The notes under the pieces were generated by a model. The model did not search any database. It saw only the letters and a list, made by a program, of their open reading frames with translations, and had not been told where the DNA came from. The position numbers and the translations under genes are program-made. Positions 47,319 through 55,719 of a DNA stretch of 64,000 bases are shown here, one piece after another. Location of the stretch: contig NZ_AWOR01000057.1 of assembly GCF_000761245.1 (NCBI RefSeq), positions 62,001 to 126,000 on the forward strand, given 5' to 3'. This stretch comes from Comamonas testosteroni. GTDB lineage: Bacteria; Pseudomonadota; Gammaproteobacteria; Burkholderiales; Burkholderiaceae_C. Position 1 is the stretch's first letter. Each line of letters opens with the position of its first letter.

Positions 47319-48515
47319 TTACTCCAGCAGCAATTTGCCCTCGCGAGCAACGATCTGGCCGTTGGCGATGACCAGTGAGCGAACCGGGCGGGCGACCACG
47401 GCGTGGGCGGGAGTTTGAGCAGGCACCAGCACCAGATCGGCTCGGCGTCCGGGTGTAAGGCCATAGTCGGCAAAGCCACAGACTTCGGCACCTGTGTGGG
47501 TGACGCAGTGCAGGGCCTGCTCCACTTCGTCGTCGCGGCGCAAGTTGTAGCGCATGCCGATGAACATGGCGCGTTCCAGCATGTCTGGGCGGCCATAGGG
47601 CGACCAGGTATCGCGGATGCCGTCGTTGCCACCAGCCATCAGCACGCCAGCGCGCTGGCAAGCGCCCAGTGGAGGCACGATGCGCGAAGGCGGCGCACTG
47701 GTGACCAGCGAGACTCCCAGCTTGGCCATGCGTGCCAGCAGCGCGCTGCACTGGGCATCGCTCACATCGCCCAGGCAGAAACCGTGGCTGATAACCACCT
47801 TGTTTTGCAGGCCGTGGGCTTCGGTGCGGTCCAAAATCAGCTTGAGCGAGAAGGCTCCCATGTCACCGGGTTCGTGCAGGTGGATGTCGAGCGGCTTGTT
47901 GTGGCGCTCGGCGATCTCGAACAGCACGTTCAGCGACTGAGCCGGGTCCAGGTCGATGGCACAGGGATCCAGACCGCCCAGCACGTCGGCCCCCATGGCC
48001 AGGGATTCATCTAGCAACTGTGCCGTGCCTTTGCGCTGCAGCAGGCCCGATTGTGGGAAAGCCACCACCTGAATATCTTGCCAGGGCGCCATGTCCGCGC
48101 GGGTCTGCAGCAGACCAGCCACATGCTTGGTGCCAATTTCCGTATCCACGTCGGCGTGACTGCGGATGCGCGTGGTGCCCGACGCGAGAAACTCGCGAGC
48201 CATGCGCAGCGACTGGCTCGCACTGTCGTGCTGGGCCTGGGCACGGTAGGCTCGCTCGTTGTTGATCTTGTCGACCAACTGGTTGCCCACCTCGTTGACG
48301 TACCAGTCTTGGCCCCAGAGCGTCTTGTCCAGGTGGGTGTGGGCTTCGACAAGGCCGGGCAGTAGCAACTGACCCAGGCCATCGATGTGCTCAGTACCCT
48401 CGGGTGTATTCAGAGAGGTGCCCATGGCCGCGATACGGCCTTGCTCGATTAACAGGTCGCAGGCTGGTTGGCCCATGGGGCGAACGTTCTGCAGTAAGAG
48501 GCTGGAAGTGCTCAC
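47319..48515 (-). CDS. Cytosine-deaminase-like amidohydrolase
   Basis: 398 residues from a GTG at 48515, with AGGAAA upstream. Metal-dependent amidohydrolase: LLLPGLVEAHTHLDKTLWG holds the HxH metal pair, RIRSHADVD, DIHLHEPGDMGAF and VISHGFCLGD hold further metal/active-site histidines, and GGNDGIRDTW the last Asp. The same arrangement is found in cytosine deaminase and N-isopropylammelide hydrolase types, so the substrate is probably a ring amine or amide. Co-directional with the Bug gene (27-bp gap). Confidence 0.88.
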   Translation of the reverse strand: MSTSSLLLQNVRPMGQPACDLLIEQGRIAAMGTSLNTPEGTEHIDGLGQLLLPGLVEAHTHLDKTLWGQDWYVNEVGNQLVDKINNERAYRAQAQHDSASQSLRMAREFLASGTTRIRSHADVDTEIGTKHVAGLLQTRADMAPWQDIQVVAFPQSGLLQRKGTAQLLDESLAMGADVLGGLDPCAIDLDPAQSLNVLFEIAERHNKPLDIHLHEPGDMGAFSLKLILDRTEAHGLQNKVVISHGFCLGDVSDAQCSALLARMAKLGVSLVTSAPPSRIVPPLGACQRAGVLMAGGNDGIRDTWSPYGRPDMLERAMFIGMRYNLRRDDEVEQALHCVTHTGAEVCGFADYGLTPGRRADLVLVPAQTPAHAVVARPVRSLVIANGQIVAREGKLLLE

Positions 48516-48542
48516 GTTGAATGTTTCCTGTAGCGATGGAGC

Positions 48543-49523
48543 CTATCGCACGGCGCCGATTTCGGGCGTTGCGATCTGGCGCATCTTCTGGGCGTCTGTC
48601 AGGATCAGCTTGGCGAAATCAGCGGGCGTACCGCCCGATTGGCCAATGCATGCCTGGTCGAGCATTTTGATGACTTGGGGTTCGCGCATCACTGCATTGA
48701 TCTCGGTGTTCAGACGTGTCACCACAGTGTCCGCTACACCCTTGGGGGCGAAGATGCCGGTCCATACGCCGAAGTCATAGTTGGGCAGGGCCTTGCTCGC
48801 CGACATGGCGGGGATGCCATTCAGGACTTCGCAGTTGGTCTTCGAGGTGGTGCCCAATGGCTTGACCTTGCCCTCTTTGAGGAAACCCAGCACCGAAGGC
48901 ACCATGAAGTAGCCGTAATCCACATTGCCGCCGATGATGTCGGTCAGCATGGGTACGGCGCCCTTGTAGGGGACGTGCTGTATCGACACCTTGGCCTGCT
49001 GGTTCAGCATTTCACCGGCAATGTGCAAGGCCGTGCCAATGCCGGAGGACGCGAAGGTGTCAGCACCAGCCTGGGTCTTGACGCGCGCGAGCATGGCCTC
49101 GACCGAGGTGACTGGCACCTTGGGACCGGCGACCAGCACCATGGGCATGACACCTACCAGCGTGACCGGGCGCAGGTCCTTGGTGCCATCGTAGGCAATG
49201 GCATTGTTGAAGTGGCGGGCCAGCACGATTTCGCTGTTGGACGCCAGAATGATGGTGTTGCCGTCTGGTTTGGCACGCACCACACGCTGGGTGGCGATGG
49301 TGCCGCCAGCGCCGGCCACGTTGTCCACAATCACCGGCACGCCCAGGCGGCGGGACAGCGGCTCGGCGATCGTGCGCGCCAGAGTGTCGGCCGAGCCACC
49401 GGCGGTGAAACCCACCACCAGGGAGATGGGGCGGTCAGGCCATGCGGCGTGGGCGAAGACAGATGTGCCAGCTAGCGACAAGGCCGCCAGGGCTTTGAGA
49501 GGAAAAGCGGGAAATTGCGCCAT
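48543..49523 (-). CDS. Bug family substrate-binding protein (cassette 1)
   Basis: 326 residues. Signal peptide ALAALSLAGTSVFAHA. TctC/Bug motifs: PISLVVGFTAGGSADTLAR, VIVDNVAGAGGTIATQ, SIQHVPYKGAVPMLTDIIGG. It should deliver a small substrate in the periplasm, probably that of the amidohydrolase encoded just downstream. No membrane transporter subunits are adjacent. Confidence 0.92.
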   Translation of the reverse strand: MAQFPAFPLKALAALSLAGTSVFAHAAWPDRPISLVVGFTAGGSADTLARTIAEPLSRRLGVPVIVDNVAGAGGTIATQRVVRAKPDGNTIILASNSEIVLARHFNNAIAYDGTKDLRPVTLVGVMPMVLVAGPKVPVTSVEAMLARVKTQAGADTFASSGIGTALHIAGEMLNQQAKVSIQHVPYKGAVPMLTDIIGGNVDYGYFMVPSVLGFLKEGKVKPLGTTSKTNCEVLNGIPAMSASKALPNYDFGVWTGIFAPKGVADTVVTRLNTEINAVMREPQVIKMLDQACIGQSGGTPADFAKLILTDAQKMRQIATPEIGAVR

Positions 49524-49699
49524 GGATAACTTTCTAGAGAACAGAAAAATGCCTCAGGCCGACAAGTGCCTGGCAGGCGACGAAGAACGTTCGCTGATGA
49601 GAGCGACGACGATGAAAACCAGCGTGTTAAAGGCCTGGAAAACTCGGCAATAAGCAGGTTTCACGACATGTTTCTCTTACTTCCATGGGACAAATATTA

Positions 49700-49734
49700 T
49701 GGTTAACCAAATTCTATATTTTGGTTAACCAAAA
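49700..49734. promoter_or_regulatory. Two palindromic operator candidates in the Bug/GntR gap
   Basis: TGGTTAACCA occurs at 49700-49709 and 49722-49731. The second extends to the 16-bp perfect palindrome TTTTGGTTAACCAAAA. Centres are 22 bp apart, about two helical turns. They lie in the 341-bp gap between the divergent Bug gene and GntR gene, the expected place for FCD-type GntR binding. The rest of this gap is AT-rich and has no gene. Confidence 0.7.
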
Positions 49735-49864
49735 TTTCAGATCTGGCAAATATTTATGCAGATATCGCGCGTAAACCCTGATATCTAGTGGTGACTGGCC
49801 GCCTAACTTGGATGTAGGGTGCCCGTGCCGCTAAGATTTCACGCTTGTTGTCTTTGTGTTGTCC

Positions 49865-50617
49865 ATGTCCGCTTCTTCCCGCCGCCTTGCCCCTAATGTC
49901 CCCAGCGAAGAGCCTGTAGCCGACGGCACAGGCAGCGTGGACGAGCGCGTCTATGAGGCAATCTCGCGGGCGCTGCTGAGCGGCAAGCTACGGCCCGGCA
50001 CGCCTTTGCGTGAGCGGGCGCTTGCCGAGGCGCTGGACTGCACCCGTGGTGCCGTACGCAAGGTGTTCAGCCGCTTAGGGACTGAAAAGCGGCTGATCCT
50101 GGAGCACAACCGTGGCGCCTTTGTGCCCAACCCGACGGTCGAGGAAATGCGCAGCATCTACCGTGCGCGGCGCATTGTCGAGGCAGGTCTGGTCACCAGC
50201 CTGTGCGGCCAGTTGAGCAGCGCGCAGATAGAAGTACTGCAGCGCCATGTGCAGGCGGAACAGCAGGCGCTGGAGGAAGGGCGCCGAGCAGACTCTATCC
50301 GGCTGGCCGGTGAGTTCCATCTGGTGCTGGCGCAAATGGCGGACAGCGATGAGTTGCTGTCATACATACAGCGTTTGGTGGCCACTACTGAGTTGTACAA
50401 AGCCTTATTCGACAGCGTGGCTGCGACCGCATGTGCCCCCCGTGAGCATCAGGAGATCATCAACGCCTTGCAGGGTGGAGCACTCGATAAAGCGTTGGCC
50501 GTGGCCATGACCCACCTGGATGAGCTGGAGCAGCGGGTGATCGATGGTGCGAAGGTCGAGCGCAAGGTTGATCTGGTGACCTTGCTGGCGGGCAGTTCAA
50601 GCACATCTGGGTGCTAG
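49865..50617 (+). CDS. GntR family (FCD) transcriptional regulator, cassette 1
   Basis: 250 residues from the ATG at 49865; a GTG at 49856 is possible. N-terminal GntR winged HTH ([30 protein letters not shown], seen as LAEALDCTRGAVRKVFSRLG) and a C-terminal FCD effector domain (MRSIYRARRIVEAGLVTSLC, FHLVLAQMADSDELLSYIQR). Divergent from Bug-amidohydrolase and probably their repressor, binding the TGGTTAACCA sites. Confidence 0.92.
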   Translation: MSASSRRLAPNVPSEEPVADGTGSVDERVYEAISRALLSGKLRPGTPLRERALAEALDCTRGAVRKVFSRLGTEKRLILEHNRGAFVPNPTVEEMRSIYRARRIVEAGLVTSLCGQLSSAQIEVLQRHVQAEQQALEEGRRADSIRLAGEFHLVLAQMADSDELLSYIQRLVATTELYKALFDSVAATACAPREHQEIINALQGGALDKALAVAMTHLDELEQRVIDGAKVERKVDLVTLLAGSSSTSGC

Positions 50618-50681
50618 CAGCCAAAACTTGATGGAGGCTCTCAGCCTGGACCGTCCGCTCGCGGCGACGCGCCGCGGGCGA

Positions 50682-50771
50682 ATGCTTCTGGCCGAACACA
50701 GTCGGTCACGACCAGCAGCCTGGTCAGCCGCAGCCGGCACAGGCGGTCAGTTCAACCGGAATACGCACTAA
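50682..50771 (+). pseudogene. Short methyltransferase fragment, inverted copy of 46.75-46.84 kb
   Basis: About 75 bp here match the minus strand near 46748-46830 with few differences. Translated, LLAEHSRSRPAAWSAAAGTGGQ against LLAERSRSRPADWSAATGTGGQ (each shown to 20 residues: LAEHSRSRPAAWSAAAGTGG and LAERSRSRPADWSAATGTGG). It is the other end of the same phage methyltransferase frame, in inverted orientation. Confidence 0.65.
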
Positions 50772-50772
50772 C

Positions 50773-51027
50773 CCGAACTGCTACGGAACGGCAGCGCCGG
50801 CCAATGCGCCAACGCCCTATGTGATCTGGCAGCGCTTCGGTGGAGAAGGTCGCGAGTACTTGGACAATGAGGACTCACAAGTCGAAACCGTCCAGGTTCA
50901 GATTCAGGTTCAGGTGCAGATCTTCAGCACCGGCATCATGGCGCCAAAAACGCTGATGCCTCTGCTGATCAGTGCTCTGCGTCAACCCCGATTCGACGAT
51001 CCGCCCGTCAGGCCGCTGGCGCGATGA
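50773..51027 (+). pseudogene. DUF3168 tail completion protein remnant (phage)
   Basis: Frame reading NAPTPYVIWQRFGGEGREYL then VETVQVQIQVQVQI: the start 'P-Y-(V/I)-WQ(R/Q)-GG' followed by a beta-rich VQVQI run is the DUF3168 tail-completion pattern of siphophages. The remainder is short (ends PVRPLAR), and no proper start codon is seen. It precedes the tail-tube-like gene in the usual phage order, but a lipoprotein gene stands between them. Confidence 0.6.
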
Positions 51028-51136
51028 TTGCGATCACGACATGTGCCTGTTTGTTGCGGATCAGGATATTGAAGTGAGCTTTGGCTAACACTTTGTTGCA
51101 TGGATTAATATTGAGTTTTTTAGACTGAGGGGCGTC

Positions 51137-51772
51137 ATGTATCGTGTTTTGGCCGTATTGGTTGCCGTAGCTTTAGCTGGTTGCGCCGGAAAGGTTGATT
51201 ATTTTAAGCCTGGTGCGGTGATGACAACCTCTGGAAATTCCAAGACTCTCAATAAATCAAAAGATGATGTATGGAAAACTGCGGTTCCAGAGCTCGGTAA
51301 GCAATTTTTTGTAATCAACAATATAGATAAAGACTCTGGGTTGATTAACATTTCTTATTCTGGTGATCCTGAGAAGTATGTTGATTGTGGGCGCGTTGTA
51401 TCTTTTGTGAAGAATTCTCATGGAGAGAGGATCTATGATTTCGCTGGTTCTAAAGCAAGTCAGCAGTACGAGATCATGGTTTCACCACATCTGTTTAATA
51501 TTTCCCGTCAAATGAATCTCGATGGCCGGATGAATTTGGTTTTCGAGGAGGTTGAACAAGGTAAAACACGAGTTAGCGCCAATACGCGATATGTAGTGGA
51601 GCGAAAATTTGTAGTTGTCCCTATATCAAACGGCATCCCGCAATCCATGGCTGACAGCGTATCTTTTAACACTGGCACGAGGGGGGCTTTCCAATTGACC
51701 AGGGACGGGCAAGGCACTGAGTGCATCGCCACGGGAACTCTCGAGCAGGAAGTTTTATCTTTGATTAAATAA
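51137..51772 (+). CDS. AT-rich putative lipoprotein
   Basis: 211 residues, with GAGGGG before the ATG. Lipoprotein signal peptide ([13 protein letters not shown], lipobox LAGC). The mature part is mostly polar with hydrophobic stretches such as [11 protein letters not shown] do not recognise the family. Codon use and AT content differ strongly from the rest of the window, indicating recent transfer. It stands between DUF3168 and tail-tube-like remnants, like a phage moron gene. Confidence 0.75.
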   Translation: MYRVLAVLVAVALAGCAGKVDYFKPGAVMTTSGNSKTLNKSKDDVWKTAVPELGKQFFVINNIDKDSGLINISYSGDPEKYVDCGRVVSFVKNSHGERIYDFAGSKASQQYEIMVSPHLFNISRQMNLDGRMNLVFEEVEQGKTRVSANTRYVVERKFVVVPISNGIPQSMADSVSFNTGTRGAFQLTRDGQGTECIATGTLEQEVLSLIK

Positions 51773-51795
51773 ACTGCTCTATTAATTTTCCAAAC

Positions 51796-51850
51796 AAACC
51801 GCCGCCAGGCGGTTTTCTTTTGCCCGCCATGAGAAACCTGGCGGGTTTTT
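51796..51850 (+). terminator. Two tandem terminator hairpins after the lipoprotein gene
   Basis: AAACCGCC / GGCGGTTT (51796-51816) and CCCGCCA / TGGCGGG with a T5 run (51823-51850). The tandem hairpins isolate the lipoprotein transcript from the downstream tail-tube-like frame. Confidence 0.78.
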
Positions 51851-51872
51851 CTCTGCCTGAAAGGGCACAACC

Positions 51873-52259
51873 ATGCGCAAAGTTCCTCTGCCCGATGGGG
51901 CAAAACTCTATCTGTACACCGCAGCTCTCACCGCCCTGGCTGCTGGCGCTATGTCCAATGCCGCGCATGCGGTGGTGACAGTGGTCAATGATTTGCAGGC
52001 TAAGGCTGTAGTCGTCATCACCAGCGAGGACTACCCGGAGCTGGAGAGGCGCGTGGCCCGCGTGAAGTCCGCGACGCTCGACAGCGTGACGCTGGACGGT
52101 GTTGATACCAGCGATCTCACAAAATTTCCGGAGGGTGGTGAGGTATCGCGGATCCCTTTGGTTGCCGACAAATGGCAGCGCTTGGCGCACCTGTCGGAGT
52201 TGGTCGTAGCGCACGACGTTGGCTTGGGGTTCAACAAGCAGAGCCAGGGCTTGTGGTGA
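51873..52259 (+). CDS. Phage tail tube-like protein, truncated
   Basis: 128 residues. After the N-terminus [19 protein letters not shown], the region [20 protein letters not shown] followed by [19 protein letters not shown] resembles siphophage tail-tube proteins (pattern 'V-TS-W-LN-RV-RV-S-T---VTLEG-DTT---FP-G'). From about codon 96 the frame runs into antisense of the istA remnant, so the gene was cut by IS21-family DNA and ends artificially. Confidence 0.55.
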   Translation: MRKVPLPDGAKLYLYTAALTALAAGAMSNAAHAVVTVVNDLQAKAVVVITSEDYPELERRVARVKSATLDSVTLDGVDTSDLTKFPEGGEVSRIPLVADKWQRLAHLSELVVAHDVGLGFNKQSQGLW

Positions 52260-53140
52260 GTGGATGGGCTCAGGCTGCGGCGCACCGTCAATCAGACGGT
52301 GCAAGACATTGATGATGCGGGTCTTGCGGGGTTCGCCATCCTCCAGTGCCAACTCGACAGCGACCAGGACGGCTTGCTCATAGTGTTGCAACACCAAGGC
52401 AAGAACTTCCACCATCTCGCGATCGCCGCCAGGTTGCGTCAGGAGCATAGCTTGCAGTCGTTTGAACGTGTCTGGCAACTCGGAAAACGGCGCACCGTTG
52501 CGCAATGCGCCGGGCTTGCGCTGCAATACGGCCAAGTAATGACGCCAGTCATAGACCATACGCCCAGAGCCTTGGTGATTGCGCTCAATGATGCGCGGGT
52601 GTTCACAGACGAACTGGCCTTCGGCCACGACGACCAGGCGGTCGGCATAAACCTGCAAGCACACGGGCCGGTTGGCATAAGAGGTCGGCACGCTGTAGCG
52701 ATTGCACTCAAAGTGAACCAGGCCGGTGGGAGAGACTCGTTTGGCATGCTCGATAAAGCCGTCAAATGGCCGAGGCATGGGCATCGAACAGCATCTCATG
52801 GGTTTGCAGGGGATAGGCCCGCAGATAGAAGGCTCGGCTGTGGCTGAGCTTGAAGTGAGCCACTTGTAGCTTGGTGCGCACACCCGCAATGACAGCCTAA
52901 TCCTCGCTCCAATCAAATTGGAAGGCTTCTCCAGCGCCGAAGACCAGGGGAACAAAAACGCCTCGCCCTGATGTCTGCTCAGTCGCATGACATTGAGCCT
53001 TCCATACTCTGATAAAGGCAGCAACTCGGTTGTAGGAGCCGGTATAGCCCAACGCCTGCAAGTCGAGAAACATCTGCTTGATCGTGCGCCGCTGCTGGCG
53101 AGAGCGATTGGCTTCTGTATGCAGCCAGTCTGACAGCTTG
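52165..53140 (-). pseudogene. istA: IS21-family transposase IstA, degenerate
   Basis: The C-terminal half is clear on the minus strand: [80 protein letters not shown] and [20 protein letters not shown]. The catalytic part is in other frames: [20 protein letters not shown] and FQFDWSED, the latter followed by a stop. At least one frameshift and one stop make it inactive. istB is missing, so the element is a fragment. Confidence 0.82.
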
Positions 53141-53385
53141 CGACAATCTTGGCAGCTTTCTTGACCAGGCGCTCAACCGTGTCGGAAGTTTGCGCACCAA
53201 CGCTCTTCCAGTAGCTCACGCGATCCAGGGCAACGCGCAGGCCTTCTTCGGCACCACGGGCGCTGGGGTTGAGAAGCCCATGCGCTCGATGAAAGCGCCG
53301 TCGTGACGCACGCGCTCGTCAGCAGCAACGATTTTGTAGAACGGACGATCCTTGGAGCCGCCGCGGGAGAGCTGAATAACTGCCA
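53140..53385 (-). pseudogene. rpsP: rpsP (ribosomal protein S16) fragment A
   Basis: Minus-strand translation reads [20 protein letters not shown] then [16 protein letters not shown], an S16 N-terminus lacking the first residues, and, after a one-base loss around 53277, [20 protein letters not shown] with LVKKAAK. No start codon. The true rpsP must be elsewhere. It is joined to istA DNA at its 3' side and to the hydrolase gene at its 5' side. Confidence 0.82.
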
Positions 53386-54233
53386 GCCAAACGAGCAAGT
53401 CGCTCGTACCATGGAGCTTGGCTGTCACGCAAGCTAAGGTGTGTGGCAAAGTGATCAAGGTCAGGCTCACAATGCAACTGGATTTCTGCTGGTTGCAACG
53501 CAAGCATGGCTGCCATACGCTGGTTAGATAGGCGTACACGAGCAGTATCGTGCTCGCCATAGCTGAGCAGCACTGGCAAGGTGTTGCCAGCTCCCCAACT
53601 CAAAGGGCTCATTGGTGCGTCGTCAAGTGGCTCGCGCAGCACCTTGGCGTAAACGGCTTCTTCTAGGCTTCCTGGAGCCGGATCTGGATGGTGCAAATCC
53701 AAAATACCGCTGATAGGCAGGCAAGCACGAATGGAATCATTGGGAATGCCGGCCTCGGCACGACGCAAGGCAGTCAGTAGGGCCAGATGACCGCCCGCGG
53801 AGTGCCCGGCGAGATAAATGTGTGATGGGTCGGCACCGAATTGCGCGGCATGTTCATAAAAATGATGCAGGCTCGCCAAGCAGTCATCGTAGGCCGCTGG
53901 AAAACGGTGCTGGGGTGCTAGCCTGTAGTTTGGCGTAACCAGGTGCATACCAAGTCGTGCTACAGGTTCGGCCATAAAGGCACACCACTCCTTGTAGCCA
54001 TGGGTCCAGCCGCCACCATGCAGAAAGATCAGGGTTGGCTGCTGGCGAGACTGAGGGTCACCAAAAACGTCATAGTTTTGCGCAGGATCTGCGCCATAGG
54101 CCACATTACGCGCCAGAATCAGAGATTCAGGAGTCTGCTGGGCCCAGCCCAAGGCTGTATTGGCATAGTCCATTGCCGCCTGCATGGGCAGTGGCTGCTG
54201 TGGATCAAGCGCGTTGATATCTATTGAGGTCAT
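53319..54233 (-). CDS. Alpha/beta hydrolase (carboxylesterase/formamidase-like)
   Basis: 304 residues from the ATG at 54233; a GTG at 54242 is possible. Motifs: oxyanion loop [16 protein letters not shown], nucleophile elbow [14 protein letters not shown] with Ser, acid around [12 protein letters not shown], and the histidine in [14 protein letters not shown]. This is the kynurenine-formamidase/carboxylesterase type. The last 20 or so residues are translated from rpsP fragment A in another frame, so the natural C-terminus has been replaced. Last gene of the porin-RidA-Bug-hydrolase series. Confidence 0.87.
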   Translation of the reverse strand: MTSIDINALDPQQPLPMQAAMDYANTALGWAQQTPESLILARNVAYGADPAQNYDVFGDPQSRQQPTLIFLHGGGWTHGYKEWCAFMAEPVARLGMHLVTPNYRLAPQHRFPAAYDDCLASLHHFYEHAAQFGADPSHIYLAGHSAGGHLALLTALRRAEAGIPNDSIRACLPISGILDLHHPDPAPGSLEEAVYAKVLREPLDDAPMSPLSWGAGNTLPVLLSYGEHDTARVRLSNQRMAAMLALQPAEIQLHCEPDLDHFATHLSLRDSQAPWYERLARLAGSYSALPRRLQGSSVLQNRCC

Positions 54234-54289
54234 TGAGCTCACGACGTTGCCGAGTTCCGATATGTAAATGTGTTCACTGATTGCCGATA

Positions 54290-55273
54290 TCAGTCGGCAC
54301 GAATATTGAACTCCTTGACGAGCTTGCTGTATTTTTCGTAATCGCTTTGTGCCAATGCCTGCATCTGTGCCGGCGTACCACCTTTGGCCTGTATCGACAT
54401 CGTGGTCATGCGTTCAACCACCTCAGGCATCTTTAGAATTTCGTTGCAATGCTTGTTGATTGTCTCGACCACGTCGGCTGGCATATTCTTCGGGCCGAAC
54501 AAAGCCTGCCAAGCTCCAACTTGAGCGCTGGGGTAATCCAGTTCAGCAAGAGTTGGCACCTGGGGGAGGAAGGGCGAGCGCACAGCATCAGCGACAGCCA
54601 GGGCCTTGAGGCTGCCGGCTTTTAGGTGTTGCTCCATAGGCCCCAGAGTGGAATACATGAGAGGCACATGCTTGCCAACAAGATCAGCAATAGCAGGCGC
54701 GCTGCCACGATAAGGGATCTGTTGGAATTTGGTGCCAGCCGCTTTGTCGAACAGCTCAGCCAAGATATGCATAGGCGTACCCGAACCTGGGCTCGCATAA
54801 GTTTGCAGCTTGCCGGCTTTGTTGCTGGAAATCAGTTCCTTGATGCTGTTCACACCAGTAGATTTCTCCACCACCACGAACAGCGACTGGCTGGCCAGTT
54901 GAGTTATCGGGGTGAGGTCTTGCGCTGGATTGATCTTGGCGGCAGAGGTCTGCAATACGTGCGGCGTGATCGCAATGGTATTTGGCGCCAGTAGCAAGGT
55001 GTGGCCATCAGGCTGCGAGCGAGCCACGAAGGTTGTGCCGATCACGCCAGAGCCACCGGTGCGGTTTTCGACTATCACCGGCTGGCCTAGGCGTGGGGTG
55101 AGTTTCTCTGCCAGTATGCGGGCCAGCACATCGGTGTCGCCGCCAGCGGGAAAGGCTACAACGATGGTGATCGGCTTGGCAGAAAAACCGGCTGCCTGAG
55201 CAAGTCCGCTAAGGGCCATGCCCGCCAGCAAAGTGGTGACGGCTCTGCGGCTACGTGAAACAAGATGGGTCAT
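54290..55273 (-). CDS. Bug family substrate-binding protein (cassette 2)
   Basis: 327 residues. Signal peptide TLLAGMALSGLAQA. Bug motifs: PITIVVAFPAGGDTDVLARI, VIVENRTGGSGVIGTTFVAR, FQQIPYRGSAPAIADLVG. Third such protein in the window; none has tctAB neighbours. Probably binds the substrate whose uptake and hydrolysis are encoded by the porin and hydrolase genes of this cassette. Confidence 0.92.
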   Translation of the reverse strand: MTHLVSRSRRAVTTLLAGMALSGLAQAAGFSAKPITIVVAFPAGGDTDVLARILAEKLTPRLGQPVIVENRTGGSGVIGTTFVARSQPDGHTLLLAPNTIAITPHVLQTSAAKINPAQDLTPITQLASQSLFVVVEKSTGVNSIKELISSNKAGKLQTYASPGSGTPMHILAELFDKAAGTKFQQIPYRGSAPAIADLVGKHVPLMYSTLGPMEQHLKAGSLKALAVADAVRSPFLPQVPTLAELDYPSAQVGAWQALFGPKNMPADVVETINKHCNEILKMPEVVERMTTMSIQAKGGTPAQMQALAQSDYEKYSKLVKEFNIRAD

Positions 55274-55327
55274 GATCGCTCCGGGAATAAAGGGTGTAAA
55301 GGAGGCTGTAAAAATCGAAAGTCGATC

Positions 55328-55708
55328 TCAATGGTTCAAACTCACGTAGGCAACCAACTCGATGCGCATGCCCGGCACGACCAGAGCCTGAACTGCAACG
55401 CTGGCACGGTTGGGATATGGGGATTGAAAGAATTCCCGGTAGACCTGATCAATGGCAGCCATGTCATGGACATCCGTCATGTAGATCAGCACCTGGGCAA
55501 CATCACCCAGGCTGGCACCAGCGGCGCACACTGCGCGTTCTAGGTTTTGAAGCGTAATTCGCGCCTGCTGCTCTATGGTGCCGGTGCATACCGTTCCATC
55601 GTTTTGGACAGGACCATGAGCAGTGAACAGCAGGGCTCCATGGGCTTTGACAGCCCAGGAAAAGGGCTGATTCAGTGCCGGTATTCCAGTTTCAACAACG
55701 TCTTTCAT
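55328..55708 (-). CDS. RidA family protein
   Basis: 126 residues. The RidA/YjgF fold is shown by LFTAHGPVQNDGTVCTG, IEQQARITLQNLERAVCAAG, DVAQVLIYMTDVHDMAA and VVPGMRIELVAYVSL. The conserved Arg that binds substrate in active RidA is seen in the region PNRASVAVQALVVPGMRIE. Such enzymes hydrolyse reactive imines or enamines, or aminoacrylates in the Rut pathway. Position between Bug and porin suggests removal of a reactive intermediate. Confidence 0.9.
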   Translation of the reverse strand: MKDVVETGIPALNQPFSWAVKAHGALLFTAHGPVQNDGTVCTGTIEQQARITLQNLERAVCAAGASLGDVAQVLIYMTDVHDMAAIDQVYREFFQSPYPNRASVAVQALVVPGMRIELVAYVSLNH

Positions 55709-55719
55709 GGGAAGCCTTC

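Noticed and set aside
52260-52847. 195-codon plus-strand frame over the istA remnant
   Set aside because: It is the antisense of IstA C-terminal coding sequence; no own motif.
51765-53219. A single 484-codon gene for the IS21 transposase
   Set aside because: The open frame joins an S16 piece, a wrong-frame stretch and a correct IstA C-terminus. The catalytic part lies in other frames with a stop, so it is treated as a pseudogene.
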